Source of the DNA: Clostridiales bacterium
GTDB lineage: Bacteria > Bacillota > Clostridia > Lachnospirales > Lachnospiraceae
Length of the DNA: 60,297 nucleotides
Assembly: GCA_012522735.1 (NCBI GenBank)
Contig: JAAYJU010000139.1
Span: 1-60,297, forward strand
Direction: 5' to 3'
The notes beneath the pieces are model-generated. The model saw only the letters and a program-made list of their open reading frames with translations, was not told the origin of the DNA and did not search any database. The translations under genes were made by a program, and so were the position numbers. This document shows positions 34,660 to 43,430 of this stretch, piece after piece (position 1 is the first letter of the stretch; every line of letters starts with the position of its first letter).

Positions 34660-36693
34660 TTAGGGCATAATTACATCTGTAATCGTAAATACTATTTCTA
34701 TTTTATTATTATCCTGATAATCAATTCCTACAAATTCATAGGATCCATTCGCTCCCTTGGTAACTTCATTTATCTTTTCACTATCCTCAACCCACTGGTT
34801 AAGTATACAATAATCAAATGCAAGTGAGTTCTCATTAATGGTTTCCTCGGGAGCAGTTACTACTGTAGTGCATTCTACTCCGTTGAACCTAAACGAATCA
34901 ACTGTAACCATAGCACTATTAAAGACCGATTCTTTGGATACAGCACTCTGAACCTGAATATCCTTGATGAAGAGTGATCCGATATTCTTTAGAACTTCTG
35001 TAGAGCCTGTCATCTCCAAGGTAAATGTTCCACCTTCAGATGTAATTACAGCTTCACCCTCACTACTTATGGTGCTCCATGCTGAGGTCTCAATTGCATA
35101 GAGCTTAACCTTTACATCCATGGAAGCCGCTACATTAACCTGACATTCTGCAGCTGCACCTCCTGGAAGCATGGCTGTTATTACCGATTTTCCTGGGGTT
35201 TGAGGACGCACTACCCCGCTATCAGATACGGTGGCTACTGTCTCATCACTGGATATCCACTTTATTCTATCCGTAGAATCTGCTGGCAAAATGCTTGCAT
35301 TTAATCTAACCCTATCTCCTCCTACTATCAATGTAAGCTCCGATTGGTCAAACGAAATCTCTGTTCCTGTTCCTACTTCATTGCTACCATAATATACTTC
35401 CATAATTGCATCTATAATGGCTTGCTGGCTTACAGCTGCCTTTTCTCTATCAAAGAGTCCAAAGCCATACTGACCGTTATAACCATTATCCCAATACATG
35501 GGTATACATCCATTCTTAAGAGAATTTTCACAGACCTTTCTTACATAATAGGCCCTATAAAATTCACTTTGAGGATCAAATTTACTCTTATCTATAGCAC
35601 CATATTCTCCGATTACCACAGGATATCCACGTCTGGTAAATCTCTCATGAAGCATTTTGAACATGGATGCCATATAGCTTTGTCCAGAATGAGTAGACAC
35701 CTTATTCCAGTCGGTAGCAGATTCACCCCATTGGGTAATCTCACCGCTCTCGCCACCACAAAAATCCCAAGGGCCATAGTAGTGAACAGAAATCATTAGT
35801 CTGTACTCAGCTTCATCTGAAAGCTCAGGAGCCAGATAGTCATCTTTAGGAATCTTAAAGCCATAATCACCGGCGGTAAATTCGATATCTGTGTTCCAGC
35901 CGGGTATTAGAAGCCATCTTGAGGCATTATTTCCACCGGTTTGCCTTACGGTATTAACAAATATCTGATTATATGTATTGAGATTATCATAATACTCCTC
36001 CTGAGGTCCGTTGTAATTACCATCAAACACCTCATTCATGGATTCAAATATCAAATGCTCATCATAATTAGCAAATCTTTTAGATACCTGCTTCCATAGA
36101 GCTCTATACTTTGCCAAAATAGGCTCTTGATTCTCACTATCTACGAATAACCATCCTCCCTCAATAGTATGGTAGCCATCTCCATGCATGTTGATGATGG
36201 TGTACATATCATTATTCACACAGTATCCGATTACTTCTTCAATACGGGAAAGCCAAGCCTCATCCACCTTATAGTCAGGTCCTTCTCCTATATATCCAAA
36301 ATATGATACTGGAACCCGTATTGATTTAAATCCTGCATCCTTAACAGCAAGGATCAGCTCCTCTGTGATTACAGGGTTACCCCAATTGGTCTCCTTAGGC
36401 ATACCATTTATGACAGCCTCCAGCTGATTACCAAGATTCCAGCCTGCTCCCATAGCAGCTACTATCTCATCTTGGTTCAAATCAGTAAATGGTTGTAAAA
36501 CATCCTTGGCTTTATCTATCACATCTTTGTCGTTATTGTCTTTTTTATCTTCACCTTCATTTTTCTTATCTGTAGTGGTACTTTTATCGGTATCAACTAC
36601 AGCTTCATTATCCTTATTACATGCAGAAAGTACCATAAGCTGCATAATAAACATAAGTAACAATACTAGAATTCTAATACTGCGCCTTCTCAT
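34660..36693 (-). CDS. GH5 endoglucanase lipoprotein with Ig-like and C-terminal module
   Basis: 677 residues. The lipoprotein signal MRRRSIRILVLLLMFIMQLM ends in LSAC. An acidic linker (about 30-65) precedes a GH5 barrel (about 75-430): GWNLGNQLEA, acid/base E221 in ESMNEVF, nucleophile E363 in VVIGEYGAID, and HYYGPWDF. These features suggest subfamily 4, which includes xyloglucanases. A Big2-type domain (about 445-520; RIKWISSDETVATVSDSGVV) follows. The C-terminal 150 residues resemble the modules of the surface protein at 33024. It is the only secreted hydrolase of the locus, so it makes the first cuts outside the cell. Confidence 0.93.
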   Translation of the reverse strand: MRRRSIRILVLLLMFIMQLMVLSACNKDNEAVVDTDKSTTTDKKNEGEDKKDNNDKDVIDKAKDVLQPFTDLNQDEIVAAMGAGWNLGNQLEAVINGMPKETNWGNPVITEELILAVKDAGFKSIRVPVSYFGYIGEGPDYKVDEAWLSRIEEVIGYCVNNDMYTIINMHGDGYHTIEGGWLFVDSENQEPILAKYRALWKQVSKRFANYDEHLIFESMNEVFDGNYNGPQEEYYDNLNTYNQIFVNTVRQTGGNNASRWLLIPGWNTDIEFTAGDYGFKIPKDDYLAPELSDEAEYRLMISVHYYGPWDFCGGESGEITQWGESATDWNKVSTHSGQSYMASMFKMLHERFTRRGYPVVIGEYGAIDKSKFDPQSEFYRAYYVRKVCENSLKNGCIPMYWDNGYNGQYGFGLFDREKAAVSQQAIIDAIMEVYYGSNEVGTGTEISFDQSELTLIVGGDRVRLNASILPADSTDRIKWISSDETVATVSDSGVVRPQTPGKSVITAMLPGGAAAECQVNVAASMDVKVKLYAIETSAWSTISSEGEAVITSEGGTFTLEMTGSTEVLKNIGSLFIKDIQVQSAVSKESVFNSAMVTVDSFRFNGVECTTVVTAPEETINENSLAFDYCILNQWVEDSEKINEVTKGANGSYEFVGIDYQDNNKIEIVFTITDVIMP

Positions 36694-36727
36694 CCTCTAC
36701 TCCTCTCATCTATATAAATTTTTATAT

Positions 36728-38263
36728 CTATTCGTCACCAGGTTTATTCTCTTCTATAAAATCCTTTGGGCTGATACCCACATATTTTCTAAACTTGGTA
36801 TAAAAATAATCCGTATTACTGTATCCTACCTGTTCAGATATCTGATATACCTTCAAATCCGTCTCTAATAATAATCTTTTGGCATTATCAATTCGGATAC
36901 GATTAAGTAAACTATTGAAGCTGTCACCGGTTATTTTTTTAAATACCTTCCCAAGATAGGCACTATTATAATTAAATATCTTAGCAATATCTTCAAGCTT
37001 TAGATCATCTACGTAATTTCGTTCCATATAGGCAAGAACCCGTTTGACAATATTATCTGTCGTGGTTATACCTATCTTATCCGCCGCTTCCACGGAGAAC
37101 ACACCAACAAGCCTCATCATCTCATCTAGGCTGTCTGATTTTTTTATAGAATTGGTAGCCATTTCAAAATCAGGAAAACCAGATACCTTATCAGGATATT
37201 TTTTCTCAAGCATAGAAAAAAGCATGACAATATTTTGAATAACCTGAACTTTTATCTCGGTTTCATTCATGACCTTTGATTTATAAAAGCTCTTAAGATT
37301 TCTTAGTGTCTCTTCAATAGATACCTTATCCCCAATCTCAATTAATTCACAAAGATGCTCTGCGAAATTACCCTTACCCCCCATATATACGGTTTTTAAA
37401 TCATCAATGCTGACAGCTTCCAAATCCCTATATAGGAACTTGTAATCTGTAAGTAGTTTTGCGCATTCATATGAGAAGTTAATATCCTCTAGGTTGGCTA
37501 CATCATGACCTACCCCAATGAAAAAGTTGTCATTATACTCTCTCTTCATTCTTTCATTGTTCTTTAGCAATTGTTCTCTTACTTTAGTATAGCTACAATC
37601 CTTACATATCAGCACCAGATTATCATCCACAATTATGGAGTCTACCTTAGCAAGGCCCTTTTGTATTAGTTCCCTCTTTTCGCCACTAATTAAATTTTCC
37701 TGTCCATGTTCATCTGTTATCTGACTTAGGATGGCTACACAGAAATTACTATATTTAAAATCCATTCCATATAGCTTTATTTCTTTGCGGATACTCTCCT
37801 TATCCTCAGAAGGCTGTAGTAAACGCCTTAGAACTACCTGCCTAGCTTTTAGTTCACTCAATGTATAGTAGTCATCCAGGTTCTTCTTGGCCTCTAGCTC
37901 AGCTAAGACCTCCTCAACATTTTCAAGAAGCTCCTCTTCATCGATAGGCTTAAGAAGATATGCCCGAACTCCTAATGACACTGCAGATTTAGCAAATTCA
38001 AAATCAGAATAGCCTGTAAGAATAATAAACTTACCCTCAAAATCCCTCTTTTTTGCTTCTCTTATTAGCTCTATTCCGTTCATACCGGGCATCTTTACAT
38101 CTACTAATACTAAATCGGGTGAGTATTCCAGGAGCTTTTTTAAGCCGTCCTTACCATCCACACCCTCGGCACACACTTCAAAATTATAGTTTGACCATGG
38201 TAATAGATTCTTAATTCCTGCCCGAACAATAGGCTCATCATCGATAATCATCAGTTGATACAT
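36728..38263 (-). CDS. Response regulator, YesN/AraC type
   Basis: 511 residues. The receiver domain (1-120) has DDEP, the phosphoacceptor Asp in LVLVDVKMPGMNG (about residue 54), a Thr in ILTGYSDF and the Lys in YLLKPIDEEE. A middle region of about 270 residues is typical of YesN proteins, and a C-terminal AraC double HTH (about 405-505) includes FNYNSAYLGKVFKKITGDSFN and VGYSNTDYFYTKFRKYVGISP. It is encoded directly after its kinase. The likely targets are the glycan genes around it. Confidence 0.94.
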   Translation of the reverse strand: MYQLMIIDDEPIVRAGIKNLLPWSNYNFEVCAEGVDGKDGLKKLLEYSPDLVLVDVKMPGMNGIELIREAKKRDFEGKFIILTGYSDFEFAKSAVSLGVRAYLLKPIDEEELLENVEEVLAELEAKKNLDDYYTLSELKARQVVLRRLLQPSEDKESIRKEIKLYGMDFKYSNFCVAILSQITDEHGQENLISGEKRELIQKGLAKVDSIIVDDNLVLICKDCSYTKVREQLLKNNERMKREYNDNFFIGVGHDVANLEDINFSYECAKLLTDYKFLYRDLEAVSIDDLKTVYMGGKGNFAEHLCELIEIGDKVSIEETLRNLKSFYKSKVMNETEIKVQVIQNIVMLFSMLEKKYPDKVSGFPDFEMATNSIKKSDSLDEMMRLVGVFSVEAADKIGITTTDNIVKRVLAYMERNYVDDLKLEDIAKIFNYNSAYLGKVFKKITGDSFNSLLNRIRIDNAKRLLLETDLKVYQISEQVGYSNTDYFYTKFRKYVGISPKDFIEENKPGDE

Positions 38264-38299
38264 GGCTTTCTCCCCTTTTAAGTGCGATATCTTATTTGA

Positions 38300-39403
38300 C
38301 TACTGAGTAATATCCTCCGGTAGTTCAATTCGAACCGAAGTTCCCTCACCGGCAACACTTTCAATATATAGGCCATATTCCTCTCCATATAAGAGCTTAA
38401 TCCTTTGATTTACATTATTTAAACCGATATGACTGCGATCAAGCTTGCTAAAATCATTAAGGCTTTCATTTATCTCTTTAAGCTTTGCTTCTGTCATTCC
38501 GTTCCCGTTATCATTTACATCTATAAGAAGCCGATCAGTAAGATTTACTACTATACGAATCTCCCCTTTTCCTTCCTTTGTCTCCAATCCATGTATAAAT
38601 GCATTCTCTACAATTGGTTGGATTATAAGAGGCATAATCTTAAGAAATTCAATATTGCATTTCACATCTATTGCATAGCTTATACGTTCACCAAAGCGAT
38701 ATTGCTGTATCCTTAGATAATAATCTACTAGCTCTAATTCTGATTTTAAGGTTACCAGCTTATCACCGACTTGAATATTTCGACGCATAATCTTCGCAAG
38801 CATCTTCACAAGCTCCTCAATTTCAATCTCATTGCTACACCTTGCTTTCATTCGAATAGTTTCTAGGGTGTTATATAAGAAATGAGGGTTAATCTGGCTG
38901 GCAAGCATCTTAAATTCTACGTCCTTTTGGCGGCTGTAGAGCTTTTCCTTTTGAACCTGTTCCTCATATACAGTAGATATCAGATGTTGAATGCTGTTAA
39001 TCATTGTATTTAAATCTCTATATAGCTCATTTATCTCGTCAAATCCTTCGATTGATTCCAAATTCTCAAAGTCTCCGGCAGCCGTTCTATGCATTAGCCT
39101 TTGAAATGCCATGAGTCTGCTGCTGTACTGCTTTGAAAACGCTATTATTATAATGAGTGATACTAAAAAGCTAACTGCCACTAATAATAGACCAAACCAA
39201 TTATGACTAAGAAAAGCGCTAATATTAATGTCTGTCAAATCATAGTCCATATTAAGCTTCTTAAAGCTAATAATAAAATAGACATGCGAAACAATAAGAG
39301 GAAGTAATACGCAAATTATATTAACCAAAATAATACGATGCTTAAGCCTTATTTTATGCAATGCTCTATTAAGCTTTATCATTTGCTCCCTTAATTTTCC
39401 CAT
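38300..39403 (-). CDS. Sensor histidine kinase, YesM type, without an extracellular sensor domain
   Basis: 367 residues. There are two membrane helices (about 24-46 and 69-88) with only about 20 residues between them outside the cell; most YesM kinases carry a Cache-type domain there. A HAMP-like segment, the His_kinase motif INPHFLYNTLETIRMKA with the phosphoacceptor His, PLIIQPIVENAFIHGLE and the NDNGNGM ATP site complete the protein. ATG 39403 is favoured over a GTG four codons upstream because GGGAG lies five bases before it. It is paired with the response regulator gene 37 bp downstream. How it senses its signal is an open question. Confidence 0.9.
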   Translation of the reverse strand: MGKLREQMIKLNRALHKIRLKHRIILVNIICVLLPLIVSHVYFIISFKKLNMDYDLTDINISAFLSHNWFGLLLVAVSFLVSLIIIIAFSKQYSSRLMAFQRLMHRTAAGDFENLESIEGFDEINELYRDLNTMINSIQHLISTVYEEQVQKEKLYSRQKDVEFKMLASQINPHFLYNTLETIRMKARCSNEIEIEELVKMLAKIMRRNIQVGDKLVTLKSELELVDYYLRIQQYRFGERISYAIDVKCNIEFLKIMPLIIQPIVENAFIHGLETKEGKGEIRIVVNLTDRLLIDVNDNGNGMTEAKLKEINESLNDFSKLDRSHIGLNNVNQRIKLLYGEEYGLYIESVAGEGTSVRIELPEDITQ

Positions 39404-39465
39404 TGATACTCCCACTTTCCCCCAGTATATGAAAATAGTATACCATAATTCTCCTCCTGCTGTAA

Positions 39466-41757
39466 CTATTCTGTCTCGATGGTTACAAAATACATGCGAT
39501 CCTTTATCATATGGAAAACAATCTTATTATTTTCTATCTGATAATCCACTTGATTACCCCAGCTGTCTCGGATACAATATTTATCCTTGCCATCCTTAAT
39601 AATACAGTTTCTATCCCTGACAGAAATGATTCTTGCTTTTGTAAGCTTTCCTTCTGCCCATTCCATATCCACGGTAAAACCGCCCCGCGCCCTCATCCCA
39701 ATGACCTTTCCGTTTTTCCATCCTGAAGGCAAGGCAGGAAGAAAATGAAGCTCCTCATAATAGGATTGCAAAAGCATCTCCAATATAGCTGCAGTGCCTC
39801 CAAAATTACCATCAATCTGAAAGATCCTAGGAGGGTGTAAGTCCAACAAGCTTTCTGTGGCATAATCGCCTATGAGTGCACGAATATGCTCCCAAGCCAA
39901 ATCCCCTTCTCCAAACCTAGCATATAGACATGCAACCCAAGCACGGCTCCAACCGGTATATCCTCCACCCGCAGCTACTCTCATATCCAAGGATACTCTA
40001 GCTGCATCAAATAGCTCAGGTGTCCTTTCAGGGTCAATCTGTTCACCGGGATACACTCCAAACAAATGGGATACATGACGGTGATATGGCTCAACCTCTT
40101 CAAATTCCTTGTTCCATTCTAATAGCTGCCCCTTGCTTCCTATCTGCATAGGAGGAAGATTATCAAGAATCTCCTGCCAATGCTCGACTTTGTCCTGATC
40201 TATCTTTAATTTATTAGCAGCCGTTATGGAATGGCTAAGCAAATCCATAATAAGCTGGATATCAATCGTTGATGATACACATATGGTAACAGGCAAATCC
40301 CCACCGCCTACAAAACGGTTTTCCGGTGATTGAGAGGGTAAGACCTGATAGGTACCATTTGCATCCTTAACAAGGAAGTCCTCATAAAAGGCGGCTACCT
40401 CTTTCATATAGGGATAAGCTCTTTCCTCCAAGAACTCCAAATCTTGACCATATTCATAATGCCACCACATATGCTGAGCCATCCAGGCTGCTACTCCAAC
40501 CCAAACAGACCAACCATAGGTTTCTGGTGTAGCACAACCCCAGGCATCCGATGATAGGGGAAGCCATATACCATTGCAACCAAACAGCTTCTTAGCAGCA
40601 TCTCTGCCGTATGGTACCATTTTCTCCAGATATACGAATAGAGATTCTGTATAATCCTGAAGATGACCATTTTCTGCAGGCCAATAATTCATCTGTAGGT
40701 TGACATCATAGTGATAATCACAATCCCAGGCAGGTACCAGCTCCTCATTCCATTTGCCCTGTAGGTTTGCCGGTAATTCCCCATTAGCCGAGGATGCACA
40801 CAAGAGATAGCGGCCGAAGTTAAAGTATAGTAAAGGTAAAGTTACATCGTTGCTTCCTTCACGATATGCTATAATTCGTTCATTTGTAGGAAGGTCGGGC
40901 TCTTCCTCGTAGACATTCATATGCAGTCTTCCGTAATTCTTCTCATGCTCTACAATATTCTCCCTATAGAGACGTTCCCAAGGCTTTACAGGCAAAGTAT
41001 ACCTTCTGCATTCCTCCAGAGGGAGCTCGCCCTTTACATCGGTGCCGATATTAATGAAGACCAAAATTTCGCGAGAGTCTTCAACCCGCAACATATTTTC
41101 TCCGACAGGAGTTATTTTCCCGCCCCTTATCTTCAAATCAGTTTTTACACAGAATTTCATACCCCTGTGAAATGCACCATGCATAATAATTGTTGCATTT
41201 CCAATATCGTAAGAAATATCACATCTAGGATCCTCCTCTCTGGTAAGCCAGAAGTTCCCACTTATCAATTCTTCTCTGGCATATATACGAACAATAATGC
41301 AATCCTCAATAAGATGACCGATTACTGTCCTTGATATAGGCTTTCCTTCGGATTCATAGGTCACCTTTACTCTGGCATGCTCTAGATTTAGCTCCCTTTT
41401 ATAATTGCTGACCTCTCCTTGGTCTAATGAAAACCTAAAATCACCGGCAGGTTGATAGGCATCCTCCTTAGTCGGACGGTCACTTACACCACCGTTGCCA
41501 CCCCAGGCCTCATTAGCTAGCAAAGTAGCCTCCTCATAACGCTCTTCCATGAGTAACTTTCTGACTTTAGTTAGATATTCGCTTCGATCTTCATTTCTTC
41601 TATCTCTATTTTGACCCACGTTCAGCCATTCATGATTAAGGGCTATTCTTTCCTCTTCTATCCCTCCAAGCACCATTCCCGCTAATCTTCCTGTGCCTAT
41701 AGGGAGACCGTTATTCCAATCCGTTGCTGGGGATGTATACCACATTTTATGATTCAA
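39466..41757 (-). CDS. GH95 alpha-L-fucosidase (or alpha-L-galactosidase)
   Basis: 763 residues covering all of the family: the N-terminal beta domain (MWYTSPATDWNNGLPIGTGRLAGMV), the catalytic (alpha/alpha)6 barrel and a C-terminal beta domain. Catalytic positions are kept: the Asn pair in DVNLQMNYWPAENG, the acid E479 in QSPENRF, and the Asp in QIDGNFGGTAAI. No signal peptide, so it acts in the cytoplasm on imported oligosaccharides. The start is TTG at 41757, six bases after GGAGG. It heads the minus-strand locus. GH95 members split alpha-1,2-fucose, a side group of xyloglucan; some act on alpha-L-galactose. Confidence 0.93.
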   Translation of the reverse strand: MNHKMWYTSPATDWNNGLPIGTGRLAGMVLGGIEEERIALNHEWLNVGQNRDRRNEDRSEYLTKVRKLLMEERYEEATLLANEAWGGNGGVSDRPTKEDAYQPAGDFRFSLDQGEVSNYKRELNLEHARVKVTYESEGKPISRTVIGHLIEDCIIVRIYAREELISGNFWLTREEDPRCDISYDIGNATIIMHGAFHRGMKFCVKTDLKIRGGKITPVGENMLRVEDSREILVFINIGTDVKGELPLEECRRYTLPVKPWERLYRENIVEHEKNYGRLHMNVYEEEPDLPTNERIIAYREGSNDVTLPLLYFNFGRYLLCASSANGELPANLQGKWNEELVPAWDCDYHYDVNLQMNYWPAENGHLQDYTESLFVYLEKMVPYGRDAAKKLFGCNGIWLPLSSDAWGCATPETYGWSVWVGVAAWMAQHMWWHYEYGQDLEFLEERAYPYMKEVAAFYEDFLVKDANGTYQVLPSQSPENRFVGGGDLPVTICVSSTIDIQLIMDLLSHSITAANKLKIDQDKVEHWQEILDNLPPMQIGSKGQLLEWNKEFEEVEPYHRHVSHLFGVYPGEQIDPERTPELFDAARVSLDMRVAAGGGYTGWSRAWVACLYARFGEGDLAWEHIRALIGDYATESLLDLHPPRIFQIDGNFGGTAAILEMLLQSYYEELHFLPALPSGWKNGKVIGMRARGGFTVDMEWAEGKLTKARIISVRDRNCIIKDGKDKYCIRDSWGNQVDYQIENNKIVFHMIKDRMYFVTIETE

Positions 41758-41937
41758 AGTCTTCCTCCAATCTGTAGATTCTGCAAGCTACATTTATAAA
41801 ATTCTATCTATCAAGAATCAAAATCCTTTATTTTTTTTTATTATAACCGATTATAATATCGAATTTAATCCTATTTTTTATATATAAATTACAGCAATAA
41901 TTATAGTCATCTAGGACTACTATGCGAATTTAAGACA

Positions 41938-41966
41938 TTGAGGAAAATAGTATCATATGTTATACT
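41938..41966 (+). promoter_or_regulatory. SigA promoter of the aldo/keto reductase gene
   Basis: TTGAGG (41938-41943), 17-bp spacer, TATACT (41961-41966). The leader of about 85 nt contains the palindromic element at 41982. No clear promoter for GH95 was found in the rest of this 301-bp divergent gap, which is AT-rich. Confidence 0.65.
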
Positions 41967-41981
41967 ATTATCCACGATAAA

Positions 41982-42025
41982 CAGATTAGTGAACGAGAAA
42001 GCTGAAGGTTTTCGAGTCAAATCTG
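41982..42025. repeat. Partial nested palindromic element (GAACGAGAAAG core)
   Basis: CAGATT (41982-41987) and AATCTG (42020-42025) flank GAACGAGAAAG-CTGAAGG-TTTTCGAGTC, which matches the third hairpin of the element at 56995-57152 (GAACGAGAAAG-TCGAAGA-CTTTCGAGTC). It lies in the leader of the aldo/keto reductase gene. Confidence 0.65.
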
Positions 42026-42058
42026 CAAATAAAATATAAATAAATGCGGAGGTAACAA

Positions 42059-43156
42059 ATGTATTACAAACAATATGGAAATACTGATATAAAGGCTAGC
42101 GCGGTAGGTATGGGAACCATGCGCTACAGTGATGATGATATAAATGCAGGAAATCTTGATAAATGCGCCGATGTAGTTTTATACGCCCATGAAAAGGGTA
42201 TCAACTTTTTTGATAGTGCGCCCTTTTATTGTCAAGATAAGAGTGAAATAATTACTGGAATGGCCTTGTCACAGCTAAAAAGAGATAGCTTCTACATATC
42301 TTCAAAGGTAAACCTAAATACTCTTGATAATAAGACCTCGGCTGATGATTTTCGAAGAAGACTTGAGACTTCTCTAAAGCGTCTTAAGGTTGATTATCTG
42401 GATTTCTATTACTTATGGTGTATGCTTGATCTCGAATCCTTTAAGAGGCAGTATGAATTATTATATAAGCATTTTGAACAAGCCAAATCAGATGGCTTAA
42501 TTAAGAATATAACAGTATCATCCCATATGCAGGGGTTCGACCTTGAAAAGGTGGTGGATACTGGCTTATTCGATGGAATGCTTATCGGTTATAATGCCCT
42601 TAATTATCGCTTCCGCCAGGCAGGAATAGCCGCGGCCGCAGATAAAGGAATGGGTATAGTAGTTATGAATCCTCTGGGTGGAGGACTGATTCCCTCTAAC
42701 CCCGATACATTTTCATATCTGACAGAAGGCACCGATCTTACTGTACCACAGGCAGCTCTTCGTTTTGTGGCATCTCATAAGGAGATAACAGTTACACTGG
42801 CTGGCTGTACAACAAAGGAGCATGTGGATGATGCAGTAAAAGCCGTGGAAAACCTTGTAGAGCGTCCTGCATCAGAAATCTATGAAGAATATGAGAATAA
42901 GGGAGTTGCCTTAAACAACCTATGTACAGGATGTGCTTACTGCGATTCTTGTCCAGTTGACATCGACATTCCCAAATATATGGATGCCTATAACGCAAAA
43001 ATACTTGGCCAAGACATGGCAGGCCGAATAAAAAACCACTGGGGTCTTCCCATCTCAAAGTCAGCAGAATGTATCCAGTGCGGACAATGCGAAGATCTCT
43101 GTACCCAGCACCTTCCTATCATAGAAAGACTGGCAGAAATCTCACAGCTTTCGTAA
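42059..43156 (+). CDS. Aldo/keto reductase with C-terminal [4Fe-4S] domain
   Basis: 365 residues. The barrel domain has KASAVGMGTMRYSDDD, NFFDSAPFYCQDKSE (catalytic Asp and Tyr), YISSKVN (Lys) and VDYLDFYYLW. After residue 290, CTGCAYCDSCPVDIDIPKY and CIQCGQCEDLCTQHLP form a two-cluster ferredoxin-like domain, the usual form of this clostridial subfamily. GGAGG precedes the ATG, and a promoter lies at 41938. The natural substrate is unknown. REP-like hairpins follow the stop. Confidence 0.93.
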   Translation: MYYKQYGNTDIKASAVGMGTMRYSDDDINAGNLDKCADVVLYAHEKGINFFDSAPFYCQDKSEIITGMALSQLKRDSFYISSKVNLNTLDNKTSADDFRRRLETSLKRLKVDYLDFYYLWCMLDLESFKRQYELLYKHFEQAKSDGLIKNITVSSHMQGFDLEKVVDTGLFDGMLIGYNALNYRFRQAGIAAAADKGMGIVVMNPLGGGLIPSNPDTFSYLTEGTDLTVPQAALRFVASHKEITVTLAGCTTKEHVDDAVKAVENLVERPASEIYEEYENKGVALNNLCTGCAYCDSCPVDIDIPKYMDAYNAKILGQDMAGRIKNHWGLPISKSAECIQCGQCEDLCTQHLPIIERLAEISQLS

Positions 43157-43162
43157 TACTTC

Positions 43163-43250
43163 CGTAATGGTGTCAGGCACCATTACGAATTTATTACATG
43201 CTGTTCACACTTTTGTAATGGTGCCTGACACCATTACGATGCACCATTAC
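43163..43250. repeat. REP-like palindromes (two copies plus a half)
   Basis: CGTAATGGTG-TCAGG-CACCATTACG (43163-43187), GTAATGGTG-CCTGA-CACCATTAC (43215-43237), and a half copy GCACCATTAC ending at 43250. They lie between the aldo/keto reductase stop and the ABC-F promoter, and may act as the terminator of the former. Confidence 0.85.
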
Positions 43251-43259
43251 AAAAAATAC

Positions 43260-43287
43260 TTGCAAATTTACTGTATTTGTATACAAT
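43260..43287 (+). promoter_or_regulatory. SigA promoter of the ABC-F gene
   Basis: TTGCAA (43260-43265), 16-bp spacer, TACAAT (43282-43287). Transcription from here would include both SD/anti-SD units in a leader of about 137 nt. Confidence 0.65.
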
Positions 43288-43323
43288 AGTTATGATTAAT
43301 ATATTAGGGTTACCATATATATA

Positions 43324-43425
43324 GGAGGACAATTCCTCCGTTATAAGTATTAAAAAGTTATAGTTTATATAGGAGGACAATTCCTCCGTTGCATGTATTA
43401 AAAAGGTTACAATTTATATAGGAGG
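43324..43425 (+). promoter_or_regulatory. Tandem 48/49-bp SD/anti-SD leader units of the ABC-F gene
   Basis: GGAGG occurs at 43324, 43372 and 43421. The first two are each followed by ACAATT-CCTCCGTT and a spacer with TATTAAAAAG, so each folds as a GGAGG/CCTCC hairpin; the third is the true Shine-Dalgarno before ATG 43431. The promoter at 43260 shows that the units are in the 5' UTR. Confidence 0.85.
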
Positions 43426-43430
43426 AATTT

